Part shown: piece after piece, positions 11,294-22,559 of the stretch
Layout: each line of letters begins with the position of its first letter
Position numbering within the stretch: position 1 is the first letter of the stretch
Source of the DNA: Escallonia rubra
Lineage: Eukaryota; Streptophyta; Magnoliopsida; Escalloniales; Escalloniaceae
Assembly (NCBI GenBank): GCA_033065855.1
Contig: JAVXUO010000653.1
Location: 1 to 64,000 of the forward strand
Reading direction: 5' to 3'
DNA length: 64,000 nucleotides
The notes under the pieces: model-generated
Database searches by the model: none
What the model was told of the DNA's origin: nothing
The model's input: the letters and a program-made list of their open reading frames with translations, nothing else
Translations under genes and position numbers: made by a program

Positions 11294-12515
11294 TTACCTC
11301 TTAGTAGCTGCACCTGAGAAGGCTACTGCTGCTGGCAGTTGTGCAACTCCTTTTATTGCTTCCTTCCACCTTTCCACCTTTTCCCTCTTGAACTGCTTAT
11401 CGTACATTCCAGCAAGGCGCTCCGCTTGCATACTGATTTGATCCTTGCTCACTTGATAAAAGACCGGTATAATGACAAGCCTTTTTGTTTCACTGCTGTA
11501 TTCGAACATCTTGAGGAGCTGATCAAGGCACCGCGGGGAATACGCATAGTTCCTCGAGAAGACAATTATCGAACTCCTCGACTGGCTGATTGCTGCATCC
11601 ATTAGTTCTGAAGTATCATCTTCTTCTCCATCGAGCCCGTTGTTCTCAGCTTTAAAAGGGATGAACTCTGAACTTCTTAACTCGCCATCGAGGAGCTCGA
11701 TGAAGTTCTCACGATTGTCCATGCTTGCATAACTTAAGAGCACATCATATCTGAACGCAGAGGCTTCTTTTATAGAGATGCCAACTTCCTCTCCAGTCGT
11801 TCTCACAATATCATCGATAAAGTCTATCGGGAAGCTGAATTTCAGTCAAAAAATTGAATTTGAGGATAAGCATCCATAACACAACGCTGAAACCAATTGG
11901 GAGTGAATTGAAGTAGCAGGCAGTAGGCATCTAGCAGGCAGTAACATGTGGAAATAGACATTCCCAAAAAAGTATACAAAAACAGTATCACCTGTATTTC
12001 TGTTTTGGAAAGGGAAATTCGGCCATTAATCCACAACCTATAAGAACTTCCCTCCACCGATCCACCTTCTTCTTCCCAAATGTCTTCTCGTGCTCATCAA
12101 GTGCTTTTTCAAACTGTTTCTCACGCTTATCATCTTCTTTATCATTGAGCCTCACGATCGACGGATCCACGTGATAGAAGAGGGGCAATATCCCATGAGT
12201 CTTTGTTTTGCTATGATACTGGTCGAAGATGTACAGCAGTTCATCGAGGCACCAGCTGGAAGAAGCATAGTCTTTGGAGAAGATAATAATGGAAACCCTC
12301 GAGTTTCGGATTGCTTCCTCCAATTCTGAAGTGATCGTGTTTCCTCTCTTTATCCCGTCATCATCCATAAACGGTTTCAGATCAGCAGCCTTGAGAGCTT
12401 GGAAGAGGTCGGTAGTAAAAGTGGTGCGAGTGTCTGCGCCTCTGAAACTTAAGAATGCATCATACTTGAAGCCATGAGACTTGGCAGAGGCCGACGCTTC
12501 TGGGGCAACCGCCAT
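11294..12515 (-). CDS. Tandem TIR-TIR domain protein
   Basis: Exon 1 (12515-11992) and exon 2 (11834-11294) join in frame across a GT-AG intron, giving about 354 residues. TIR1 (residues 16-165) is canonical: YDAFLSFRGADTR near the start and SSSWCLDEL with Glu92, the residue used for NAD+ cleavage in catalytically active plant TIRs. TIR2 (residues 202-345) is diverged: the SFRG.DTR signature is replaced by LLSYASMDNR, and the WCLxEL motif reads PRCLDQL, placing Gln280 at the catalytic position. No NB-ARC or LRR follows within the window. A donor-like AG|GTAACT overlaps the stop, so the last exon could splice onward (candidate exon near 10.6-10.7 kb). Plant TIR proteins signal in immunity, and TIR1 may be an active NADase while TIR2 probably is not; both are inferences. 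The Pack-MULE at 12554 begins within 40 bp of the ATG and has displaced the promoter. Confidence 0.85.
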
Positions 12516-12553
12516 TGAGGAAATTATCTTTCAGATTCTTCTGCCCAAAAAAG

Positions 12554-13328
12554 GGATCCCGATCCACTGCTGTGGCTAGGGTTACAGCAGTGGTGCTGTG
12601 ACCCTGTCACAGCCGTCCGATCTTTATGGGTGGGAGGGAAGGGTCCAGATCACGCCACGTCACCCAGCCCTTTATTTCCTTAATTCCCCTCATTTACTCT
12701 CCCTCCCCTCATTTACTCTGCCGGCACCGTGACACACACTCTCTCTCCAGTTCCTCACGCCGGCGACATTCCCGGCGAAGACACAGCGATCGGACGGCTC
12801 CTCACGCCGTCCACGGCGACACAGCGACGTCACCTCAGCCGCAAGGATCGGACGGCGACGCATCTACCAACACCGGCGTGCCTTCCATCGACCAGCGGCT
12901 CCTCACGCCGTCCACCGCGACGCCACATCCACCGGTGGAGATCCCGACAGACCCATCTACCAAGCCTTACGCCTGCGACGTTCCCGGCGAAGCCTCACGG
13001 TACACCGACGACACCGGGACGACACCGGTGAATCTTCCGGCGTCATATCTACCGCCGTCGATTGTTCGAGACTCAATCTCACTGTACACCGCGTGCCTTC
13101 CATCGACCAGCGGCCACTCACGCCGTCCAATTTCCGGTGAAGACACGGCGACGCAACATCCACCTTCCGGCGACAAAGCCTTACGCCGGCGACGCCTCAC
13201 GGTACACCGCCGACACCGGTGAATCTCGACGTTCCAGGCGAAGCCTCACGGTACACCTCGACGACACCGGTTTACTGTAAAAAGCATTATTGGAAATGGG
13301 TTGACTCGGGTTCGGTTTGATCTTGATA
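12554..13328 (+). repeat. Left terminal inverted repeat of the Pack-MULE
   Basis: GC-rich, almost identical in reverse complement to 17842-18613, with only scattered substitutions and a few small indels. Open frames of up to 198 codons cross it in several overlapping frames and recur in the other TIR. They reflect base composition and CGGCGA-type internal repetition, not a gene. The inner boundary is after TTTGATCTTGAT. Confidence 0.9.
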
Positions 13329-14723
13329 TTGGGTGGTGAGTTTGAGCTCCCTTTACTAGAATTTAATGTTTTAAGAACTTCAATTACTATATCGAGTTAG
13401 TCATTGTATAGATTTTTTTTAAGGGGTGTTCTTTTGTGAACATGAGAACTTGAAAGTTATACCACAATTTTTGCTTCGATTGACATGAAATGATAGACCT
13501 GCATGCTTGGTTCAAGTTTTAATTTGTTGTACAATGTACATGTTTTGAATGTTAAGTAAATGAGAATGGATTGTAGAGGATTCATCTTTTTGAGATTGTT
13601 TTCTTAGGAAATAATGTTAAATTGAAACAGAAAACACATTCATTATGACATCGATGATGCAACCCAAGTTTGATACTAGTTCTTCTTGACTTCTGCTTCA
13701 CGTCTCTAGTTCTGTATAAGCAAAAGTATTGTTTGATTTCCCTTTGCACCTCGACCTTAGTGGCCCAATGTCGGGGGTGTGCCTTTTTCCTTCATCCATG
13801 TAAATGATGCAATGCCCGGTGTTTTCGTAAACCGATGTTCTATGGTCTCGTTTCGGTAGTTTTAGGTGGCACTTCTAGTTATCAAACGGTAGTTTTAAAT
13901 GGACGGTGCTTCTAGTCCACTGAAGGAGGAAGGTAGGATTGCGATTATAGAAGTGGAAGAGCTTGTAGATGCTAACTAGTGAGGGACGTTGATGATACAA
14001 TAGTTCACTGGATAGATGAGCTTGATGACCCCTGTCGGTGGCTGTAATGCATCCTTCGAACATAATATTCATGTTATGCAATGTAATTCTGCATTATAAC
14101 TGTAACTATTAACAAAAAGCTAAAAAACTGCAAAAAAGAATTTTAAAGTTACTATTGCAGGATATCTCCCAATAGTGGATTGCGGGAATAAGCACGTGCG
14201 AGAAAACGTGTATGATTAATAGACGCTCAAACCTCACGTGAGGAAAACATTTATATAAAATTGAGGCTCGTAAGAGCACGCTCAGTTGAAGCAGCCTCGA
14301 TTAGGCCGAGGGTCGCAATGTGCTTCGTTGTGATTAATGCCCTATTGCTGTTGAATAGAACCATAAATGTCTTGATGCGAGCTCAAGCTAGGATAAAGCC
14401 TTTCAACGAACTATGACATTCTAAATAACATTACAATATGATTAGTGCCCTGTTGCTCTTGAATGGAATCATGAACGTCTTCAATGCGGTAATACAATGT
14501 GTGCTCCTTGATTATTGTCATGGACCTTGTGAAATTGTATCATATGAATCTCTTTTTTAAAGTAGTGGATACAAATGTGTGCTCTTTTTGTCGACATTGG
14601 AGTCGGAATAATATTCTTTCAAAGCAGAGAAATGTGCTTCGCAAGCCAAGTAACAATGCCGTAACTGTTCACCTCAGATTGATAACCTTCTTAGCATTTT
14701 GTGTTTTCTACTGCTACTTTTAG
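13329..14723. other. Pack-MULE interior, left part
   Basis: AT-rich, with no coding exon recognised. It includes a diverged direct repeat of about 52 bp (14330-14381 and 14438-14490, sharing GATTARTGCCCTRTTGCT). The part just before 14724 is probably the captured remorin intron, because it ends in a working acceptor. Confidence 0.5.
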
Positions 14724-14933
14724 GTGAAGGCTGAAAGACTAAAATCTCGAGCTCGAGAAAAATTTACAAATAAGCTAGCTGCAGCTAGGAGGATAGCAGA
14801 AGAGAAGCGTGCAAACGCTGAAGCTAAACTAAATGAAAAATCCGTGAGGACTTCAGAAAGGGCAGATTATATAAGGAGGACAGGCCATCTGCCTTCTTCA
14901 TTCTCCTTCAAAATGCCTTCCTTCTGCTGGTAG
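14724..14933 (+). pseudogene. Captured last exon of a remorin gene
   Basis: After the acceptor ACTTTTAG the frame reads VKAERLKSRAREKFTNKLAA, then ARRIAEEKRANAEAKLNEK, SERADYIRRTGHLPSSFSF and KMPSFCW, then stop. This is the C-terminal part of the Remorin_C domain: an amphipathic, Lys/Glu-rich coiled coil and the conserved RRTGHLPSSFSF tail. It resembles the longer remorins from memory. Remorins are plant plasma-membrane nanodomain proteins. Only this 69-residue exon is present and it is open with no damage. It lies wholly inside the MULE, and the capture included the intron end, so it came from genomic DNA rather than cDNA. Confidence 0.8.
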
Positions 14934-17841
14934 CACTTATGCCATGCCTTTACATGTAGTTTACCGTTTCCTCTGAATCGCAAGTGTATTTTGCTATCTT
15001 GTTTTATCCATTTTTGGATTGTGCATTCATGATGTTATAAGCCCTTGAATAAATTTGAATATTCCATAATGATGTCATAGGTGCTGACTTCAAGATAGAT
15101 GAATGTAGACGTGATTTTTTGTTGTTTGTATGTATCAGATACTCTTGTCTCTTAAATGATATAGAAAATTGGTTTAGAAGGGCTGCCTTTTGCTTGTTTT
15201 CGGTGAGAAATGATTTACAAGGGGTGCCTATGGTTGTTTTCAATGATCACTTTGGTGATGGATAGTTACGTTGTTTCATCCAGTATGAACCTTTCTCTTC
15301 GTAAATAGTTGGCCAAATAGTGAAGGAAGCTATCCAAGCAATGACACTTTTATCCGCAAACATACCCCTCAACTTATCTGGAAGAATGCCAATACGTGAG
15401 AAGTTGCAAAGGAGTGGCCTCTTGTGCAGGGGTCCTGGAAAATCCTTCTTTCCGGAAAGAGGGTTAACGTATGCAGCCTTTGCCCCCAGTATTGTAGGAG
15501 GATTTCCCCTTTCTAAATCGTGACCAGCTGGAAGTCTGATTGTATCCGCCTTACCACGGCATGTAGAAGCTAGATAGAAGTTGGAGGTTGTCCAACTGCT
15601 TTCACTGTGATCCCGAAGTTTAGCCTATATTGTGCTAGAAAATTTGTTCAGACAGTACACTATCTTGGAATTCGGTTGTGGCTTTCCTACATACGAAAAA
15701 GTCGATTTAAAAAGTCATTTGGTGAATCAACTTATGTCTGCGTTGTTCTATGGGCTTGTTACATTGAAGTACTTTGTTTTTGTGTGGAATTATAGAGTGG
15801 AGAGTTTAATTCTGTTGGTTTATATGCATGCTGCAAACCAGCTTATGGTACAACTTATGGTACAGTTCATATTATATGCGTGTTTTTTCATTGTAGGCCG
15901 GTTTGGATGACAATTTGCTCTCAAGTTTATCACAAGGTTCAAATCGTATCCAATCGAACGACGAAAGAGTATTTGGAGAATTCAACGTGCTTTCGAGTCA
16001 AGTCTCAACGTCACTTGGAAGCTACATTTTCAAATGAAAATTGTTCATGATAGGACCTATGTAGCATTTCCTATTTTGAAACTCTTGCATGCCTAAACTA
16101 TGGATAATTATTTTGTTGTTAACGGTTACGAAGTTATTGTATGCCTAAATATGAGAAATGCCTTGTTCTTGAACAGTATATTATCTTCAAGTATTTTTGA
16201 ACAGTACATTACCCTAACAGATTCTTGAACGTAGTGAATGCTCCATTTCATAGAAGATTGAAAGGACATCCGTGATAACAGTGATCATCGATCGAGCCAT
16301 CTTGTCTTCCTCATTTCAACCAAGAGTAGAATCTCATCAATTAGTGAAGAATGTGTATCCATGTGCTTACTGAGTTGTGATCTGCTGGGCAGATGATGGA
16401 ACTGTGTGTCTCGGTCCCTAGTGAAACTGCCACCATGTTTGCAGCTACTGATATTGCTGATCCACTGCTTGATCCACATGGAGATCCTGTGTGGACATAT
16501 GGATTCTACATATTCCCAATAGAGAAAGTAGGGCATCTTCTTCATTAGGAAGGTCAGTACTACTAAAACTCTGAACTAAGATGTAATAGTTGGAAAATAA
16601 ATGCCACAAACCACTAGCAAACCTAGAACTATATTCGGGAGAAAAATTATTATGAAATATGATTATTAATTGCAACCAAAGGAAAAAGCCATCGCTGATG
16701 GGTTGTGCGTGCTCTATGCAGTATGTCAAAGCCGTTCCAAGCATGGAATATATAAGACGGCTAGAGTCTCATAACACTTTGCTTTGCTACCTCATCAAGT
16801 GATGCAGACGTAGACGCTGGTCATGGTTAATAAAGGGACTGGTGTCACTCCTTTTTTGTTACGAACTTCACTTGCAAAAAACGCTAATGCCCCTTAAAAA
16901 GTTGTTATAGGTGCTAAGCAAATGATAGCTTAATGGTTGATTTTGAGGTCGAATTGGTCATAATAGCGGTGGAGGGACCTTGCACAATATTGGTGATAGT
17001 GCAAATTGAAAAGCCTTATTAATTTTGAAACAAAAGCTTTGGTTTATTCTCCAATGAGTTCCTTCAAAACAAGTTCCAGTCAAACCATGTCTGGTCTATC
17101 ACAAGCAATGATCTCCAAAACCTTTCTCTCACTCTCTCACAAACACACACACAAGCGTGCACGCACTACACACAAAATCTTAAAATTGTCATGGTTAACC
17201 TCCTGTCATACACAAATTGGCTTAAAACCAATTCAACTTCTAGTGAAATAAGTAAACTCGACAAAGTCAGAGGCACTGTACACTGATTACACTGCACACC
17301 CTAAACAATGAGAGGTCAGTAGCTAAGCTTGCTTGTTCCGAGAAACACACATTGTCATTGGCAATTAAAACAGGGCTAGAAACTATAGTTACCTCGTTGC
17401 CATAACTAGAAATTTTCTGGATCATACTTTAAAACAATGCCTCTCAAGAAAAAGTTCTTGACAACCAAAACAAACCTAAGGGAGGTTGATATGATTCACC
17501 CATATATGTAGTCTTGATCTTGATAATTGCAAAGATAGATCACTTGCAGGCAATTGCAAGATAGAATGTACATCCACACACATAAAACAGTGGCCAAAGG
17601 CATTTTAGCCTATACTTCACCATAAAGAGTGATTTGTTCTTTATGTAAAATTGAGCATAAGAGGCAAATTTCATTTTAGCCATGAAACTTCAAGTTCAAG
17701 CCAATATTCAAGAGGACTTATAAATGAAGTGAAAGAAGTCAAAATCCACAGAGAATATAGGAAGAAAAAATTGGCTAAATCAATCAAAAAACATGATCAG
17801 GACAAGTAGTAAAAAATTGGCTAAATCAATCCAAAAACATG
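14934..17841. other. Pack-MULE interior, right part
   Basis: Probable remorin 3' flank, then a SINE-like insertion (about 15380-15590) and AT-rich DNA. A minus-strand open frame at 16445-16744 has no recognisable domain. A near-perfect 46-bp tandem duplication containing AATTGGCTAAATCAATC lies at 17766-17856, against the right TIR. Confidence 0.5.
15380..15590 (-). mobile_element. SINE-like insertion inside the Pack-MULE
   Basis: Plus-strand blocks such as GTTAACGTATGCAGCCTTTG near 15462 and AGGATTTCCCCTTTCTAAAT near 15499, then a CGTGACC run, match the general appearance of plant Au/TS-type SINEs read backwards. Here the B box lies near the right side. The match is from memory of the family, and the ends are not defined. 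Confidence 0.4.
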
Positions 17842-18613
17842 ATCAAGATCAAACCAAACCCGAGTCAACCCATTTCGAATAATGCTTTTTACAGTCAACC
17901 GGTGTCGTCGAGGTGTACCGTCAGGCTTTGCTTGGAACGTCGAGATTCACCGGTGTCGGCGGTGTACCGTGAGGCGTCGCCGGCGTAAGGCTTTGTCGCC
18001 GGAAGGTGGATGTTGCGTCGCCGTGTCTTCACCGGAAATTGGACGGCGTGAGTGGCCGCTGGTCGATGGAAGGCACGCGGTGTACAGTGAGATTGAGTCT
18101 CGAACAATCGACGGCGGTAGATATGACGCCGGAAGATTCACCGGTGTCGTCCCGGTGTCGTCGGTGTACCGTGAGGCTTCGCCGGGAACGTCGCAGGCGT
18201 AAGGCTTGGTAGATGGGTCTGTCGGGATCTCCACCGGTGGATGTGGCGTCGCGGTGGACGGCGTGAGGAGCCGCTGGTCGATGGAAGGCACGCCGGTGTT
18301 GGTAGATGCGTCGCCGTCCGATCCTTGCGGCTGAGGTGACGTCTCTGTGTCGCCGTGGACGGCGTGAGGAGCCGTCCGATCGCTGTGTCTTCGCCGGGAA
18401 TGTCGCCGGCGTGAGGAACTGGAGAGAGAGTGTGTCACGGTGCCGGCAGAGTAAATGAGGGGAGGGAGAGTAAATGAGGGGAATTAAGGAAATAAAGGGC
18501 TGGGTGACGTGGCGTGATCTGGACCCTTCCCTCTCACCCATAAAGATCGGACGGCTGTGACAGGGTCACAGCACCACTGCTGTAACCCTAGCCACAGCAG
18601 TGGATCGGGATCC
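17842..18613 (-). repeat. Right terminal inverted repeat of the Pack-MULE
   Basis: Reverse-complement copy of 12554-13328. The high similarity of the two arms suggests a recent insertion, or homogenisation between arms. Confidence 0.9.
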
Positions 18614-18622
18614 CCAAAAAAG

Positions 18623-18925
18623 AGTTGGGTTTGCGCCCCCTTTAATTTTCCCAGATTTCGGCAGATCAACCTGCTGGTTTCCATGGTTGACTTCTCCTTG
18701 GGTCCAGCTCGTCTTTGCAACGGACAGAAAGTAGTCTTGGGATGAAAATTTTAGGGAGAGGAATCTTCCTCTTATCTTTCATACAGTGATAATTAATGAT
18801 CGCTTAATATTTTTAATAATTTTTATTAGTGACACTAAAAAATACTATTAAGAATTTTTTATTAAAAATGTTAGTAAAAAAGCTACTTAAAAATATTTAG
18901 TGACTATTAATTGTCACTACATAGT
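18623..18925. other. Former upstream region of the TIR-TIR gene, then AT-rich TE-like end
   Basis: 18623-18740 continues the sequence interrupted by the MULE and would be the original 5' UTR or promoter of the TIR-TIR gene. From about 18820 the motif TAGTGAC and its complement GTCACTA recur. This is reminiscent of CACTA-type terminal sequence, but no element could be closed. Confidence 0.4.
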
Positions 18926-19815
18926 CAATAATAACGACGATTGGTTGTCTACACACGCTGAAGGTTTATGACTAAGAGTCGGCCCAATAGTAATGGCGAT
19001 TGGTCGATTAGCCATAAAGACACATCCGTAGAAGTCAGAGCGAACATAATGACAATTGATCGTCTAGGGATATGCGAAGAAGTGTATCTAGAAACCGGAG
19101 ACAATAGTAATGAGAACTGGTCGTCTAGATACACGGAGGGCTTATGATTAAGAGCCGGAGTAAATAGTAATGACAATTAGCCACTTAGCCTAAAGCGCAT
19201 CTATAGAATCTGGAGCCAACAATAATAATAATGACAGTTGGTCATCTAGGGATACAGAAAAACTGGAACTGGGACAGAAACTGGAGCTAGAAAACTCGTT
19301 GCCTAAGAGTCGGAGGCAATAGTAGCAATAATTGGTGATAAGATGAATGAGTAAAAAAGCATGTCTAGAAGACGAAGCCAATAGTAATGACGATTAGTCA
19401 CTTAGACACACCGAAAGCTTATGACAAAGAGTCGGAGCCAATAATTACGACAATTGGTCGTTTAGCCATAAGGATGTATCCCTTGGTGCTGCTGGAGCCG
19501 ACGGTAATGACGATTGGTCTTCTTGAGATACGAAAAAACTTGGGCTGGGAACTAGAGTTGGAACTGTAAAACTCACTGCCTAAAAGCTGGATCCAATAGT
19601 AACAATGATTGGTCGCTTAGACGAATTAATAAAAAAGCGTGTCTAGAATCCAGGGCCAATAGTAACGGCAATTGATCGTCTAGATACGCCGAATGCTTAT
19701 GACTAAGCCGGGGCCAATAGTAACGACGATTAGTCACTTAGCCATAAGAACGCACCCCTAAAAACCAGAGCTAAATGGTAACAACGATTGGTCGTCTATG
19801 GACACGAAAAAATTG
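18926..19815. repeat. Degenerate tandem array, about 14 units of 55-65 bp
   Basis: Each unit centres on CCAATAGTAAYGACGATTGG followed by TCGYYTAG. Between cores lie variants of AGCTTATGACTAAGAGTCGG or of an A-rich GAAAAACTGGAG block, so the array has a higher-order alternation. CCAAT and ATTGG form an inverted pair in most units. No coding potential. Confidence 0.85.
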
Positions 19816-20289
19816 GAGTTAGATAGAACAAGGTACATGGTATCCGTATTTCAACCTGAATTGAAGGTTTTTACGTTTAAACATAAATCTGGATTAGGAA
19901 ATGGAGATCGTAAGTGACCTTCACGTGCTGACCTGAGCTGAGGGTTAACTACCCTCAGGCATAGACCTTGATTAGAAACGGTTGCACCCAACGAAGATTG
20001 CCTGCGTACCTTCATTCGGAAGAAATCAAGCTGAATGTAGTTTGAACCCCATTCAAAAAGAAAAATGTAAGTGCCTTACACGTACCTACTTGGATTAGGG
20101 GTCAAATAGCCTCAGAGATAAACCTGGACTAAGAGAGAATGACACGTGAAGGGCTGAGAAATATGAGCATGGCTGAAAAAGTAACAGCAAGAATATATAT
20201 ATATATATATATTCCAAAACTTTTTATCTTTTGAAGACTAAGGGCAGGAGAGAGAATCCTATGACCTAGACTTAGACGAGATAAGACAG
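19816..20289. other. Repeat-rich non-coding spacer
   Basis: Contains short echoes of one another (CTTACGTG/CCTTCACGTG near 19917 and 20076) and an (AT)n run at 20190-20211. No gene is seen. Confidence 0.5.
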
Positions 20290-20930
20290 AAATTAATCCT
20301 GACTGTCAGGGTAGGGAAATCAATGGAGCCCCTGTGCAAAATGCATGTAGACAAAACAAACCACGTGATGGACGGGAAAGGAAATGTATGTAGACGAATG
20401 CTGACTACACATTGAACTGGAGAAAGACAGGCTAATTCATGACTGTAGTGAAAGGGAAATCACGGGGAACCATTAGACAAAATGCATGTAGACAAAACAG
20501 ACCATGCAACAGATTAGAGTATGACAGACTCTATCATGACCGTCGTGAAAGGGGAATCACAGGGAACCCCTAGATAAAATTGCATGCAGATGATGTTGAG
20601 CATGCATTAAACCGTACAAATTTGAACACCGACGCTATCCCAACTGTCAGGAAGAGGAATAACAAGGAGCTCCTAGACAAAGACACATTTAGACAACATT
20701 GACCATGCAATAAACACTATCATTACTGTCAAGAAAGTGGACTCATAGGGAGCCCCTTAGCAGAAACAAAAATGCATGCAAAGATAGACACTATCCCGAC
20801 TATCGGGACTCATATGAAGGTCCTAGGTAAACACAATAAAGACACATACATTATCTTGACTGTAGCGAAAGGAGAATCACGGGGAGCCCTCAAACAAAAA
20901 ATGTATATAAATGATGCTGTCTCACTTATG
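20290..20930. repeat. Degenerate tandem array, about 100-120-bp units
   Basis: Six or so units share ACTGTCRNGAAAGGGRAATCA, then GGGAGCCCCTAGACAAAATG and CATGTAGACAAAACAGACCA. They are strongly diverged. The array abuts decayed gag sequence and may be the non-coding part of that retrotransposon. Confidence 0.75.
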
Positions 20931-20934
20931 CTCA

Positions 20935-22225
20935 CTTATTGTGCCGCTAGAGATTCGGTCTTCATATTGGGTCCACCATAAGCGATTACTTTACCTTTAT
21001 CAATCAAAATTTAGATGGCATGACGGAGGGTCGTGCACTTCTCTGTGTGATGATCGGCTCTTTGATGATAAGCACAATGAGGTTGGGTTTCGTATCCTTC
21101 GGGTAAAACAACTGATGTATGAGTAGGTGGCAACTTGGCAAGCAGACCTCCTTGTAGCAACTGTTCAAAGGCCTTTGTTAGCAGGGCGTTTAAACGGTTA
21201 AATCATTGCCGTGGCTTGGGAATGGCTTCCCGTGACACTACTTATTGAGACCTAGCAGTTTTGACCTTATATATATTAACCGGCTTTAACAGAGTATTGG
21301 CATTCCCCCCCACCAACTTGGCATCCTCTCGGCTTAGTTTCTCAGGGTATGGTTCTCTTATTGATAACATCTTCAATTTATATCGGGGATCCTATTAGTG
21401 TTTTGAAGGAATAGTGATAGTGCCCAAAAAGATACTCATAGTGCACCAGTAGCAAGTTATTCTTTATCATGTTAACATGTTCCTTTTTTTTATGGGTAAT
21501 TAACCATTTGAGCGGCCTTATTCCTCTATAGCATTATAAAGGTTGAGACTGACTCCTTGGGCTCCTGTTTGGTAGCCTCCAAGTCTCTTTGAGTAATATC
21601 CAAATCAACATTGTACTGGTACTGATTGAAAAAATTTCACACCACATCTTCCCATGTTTGCACTCTTGAATCATCGAGGGGGAGGAACCATCGAGTAGCG
21701 GCTCCGGTCAAGGTTTGAGAAAAAAGCTAGCCAACTGATTCTTGTTTACTCCACGAGGAGCTAATGCAAGCATATACATCTTCACACGGATCCATGGATA
21801 TATCGTCCCCATCGAATTTGTATATATATATAGCACGTAAACTTCAGAGGGAGTCCATCGTCCGTGCTCACGATGACGGTACTGACAGTCATCGGTCTTT
21901 CTCACCTTAGTGATCTGCGACTCAAGCATAGCCCATTTTTCCTTCTATCCTAGGGAAATAGTCTCTCCTTCGTTAATAGGTTTATTGTGCCCGTCGACTT
22001 TGAGTATGGGTTTTCCCCTTTTTCTTTCCTTATTTCTCTTCGTTATTTTGTTATCTCCAGATTCTTTGTTTTGCTCTTTTCCGATGAGTAATCCTACGTG
22101 TAAGGTGATTTTGGTATGTTGAGCTGCTAGGGGGCAGTGATCTTAGCTTGAAAATTCTTTGGTAGATCACAAATGATTTAGACGAGATCATTAGGTTGAG
22201 GGAATCCTTCGGCCATTGAAACCCA
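20935..22225 (-). pseudogene. Decayed retrotransposon gag, copy B
   Basis: The start region (about 22217) reads MAEGFPQPNDL before a stop. Around 21720-21540 the minus strand gives LTGAATRWFLPLDDSRVQ, ITQRDLEATKQEPKESVST and NKAAQMVNYP, the conserved core of Tat/Ogre gag. Near 21070-20960 come DHHTEKCTTLRHAI and ILIDKGKVIAYGGPNMK, a degenerate zinc-knuckle tail. Several stops and frameshifts make it non-functional. Confidence 0.75.
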
Positions 22226-22559
22226 GTTATGTTTTTTGGAGGTATCCCAATACCAGAACTTTGTACTGATGCCAAACCTTGTTACCTTTCAAAAAAAGAA
22301 TTTTGGACTTTTTCAAATTTTTTGAAAATTCCATGTCTTTTCTTTTTTAATTTAATTTTATTTAATTTTGATCATTTTATTACTAATAAAAACAAATCCA
22401 AAAGAGATAATTTAGGAATTACTAGCAAAAGCAATTGAGATAAAACTAAATCTAAGGTTCCGACTAGGCATCGTGCTCAGCTCGACATCGGGAAAGCCTT
22501 AGTCCATCGGCTAATCTGAGACTATCTGGCCAACTAAATAAACGATGTCCTCTTCTTGG

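Larger units (their letters stand above)
12554..18613. mobile_element. Pack-MULE with 775-bp TIRs, 6,060 bp
   Basis: Both ends carry GGATCCCGATCC in inverted orientation. The flanking 9 bp CCAAAAAAG are repeated exactly at 12545-12553 and 18614-18622. Long TIRs plus a 9-bp target duplication define a Mutator-like element. No transposase is visible between the TIRs. The interior holds a remorin terminal exon, a SINE-like insertion and AT-rich sequence, so the element is non-autonomous and carries host DNA. It lies between the TIR-TIR start codon (12515) and the former upstream sequence resuming at 18623. Confidence 0.92.

Noticed and set aside
12626..13222. 198-codon open frame rich in Arg, Ser and Thr
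   Set aside because: It lies in the MULE terminal repeat, overlaps other open frames on both strands, recurs in the right TIR (17947-18438) and shows no domain. It is a by-product of GC-rich repetition.
14724..14933. A live remorin gene
   Set aside because: Only the final exon exists; no upstream remorin exon or N-terminal region occurs within the MULE.
16445..16744. 99-codon minus-strand frame inside the Pack-MULE
   Set aside because: Considered as a second captured gene; no recognisable motif, and it starts and ends without splice signals I trust.
20290..20930. CRISPR-like array of spaced repeats
   Set aside because: Units are diverged and of unequal length, the genome is a plant, and the array adjoins retrotransposon gag sequence.
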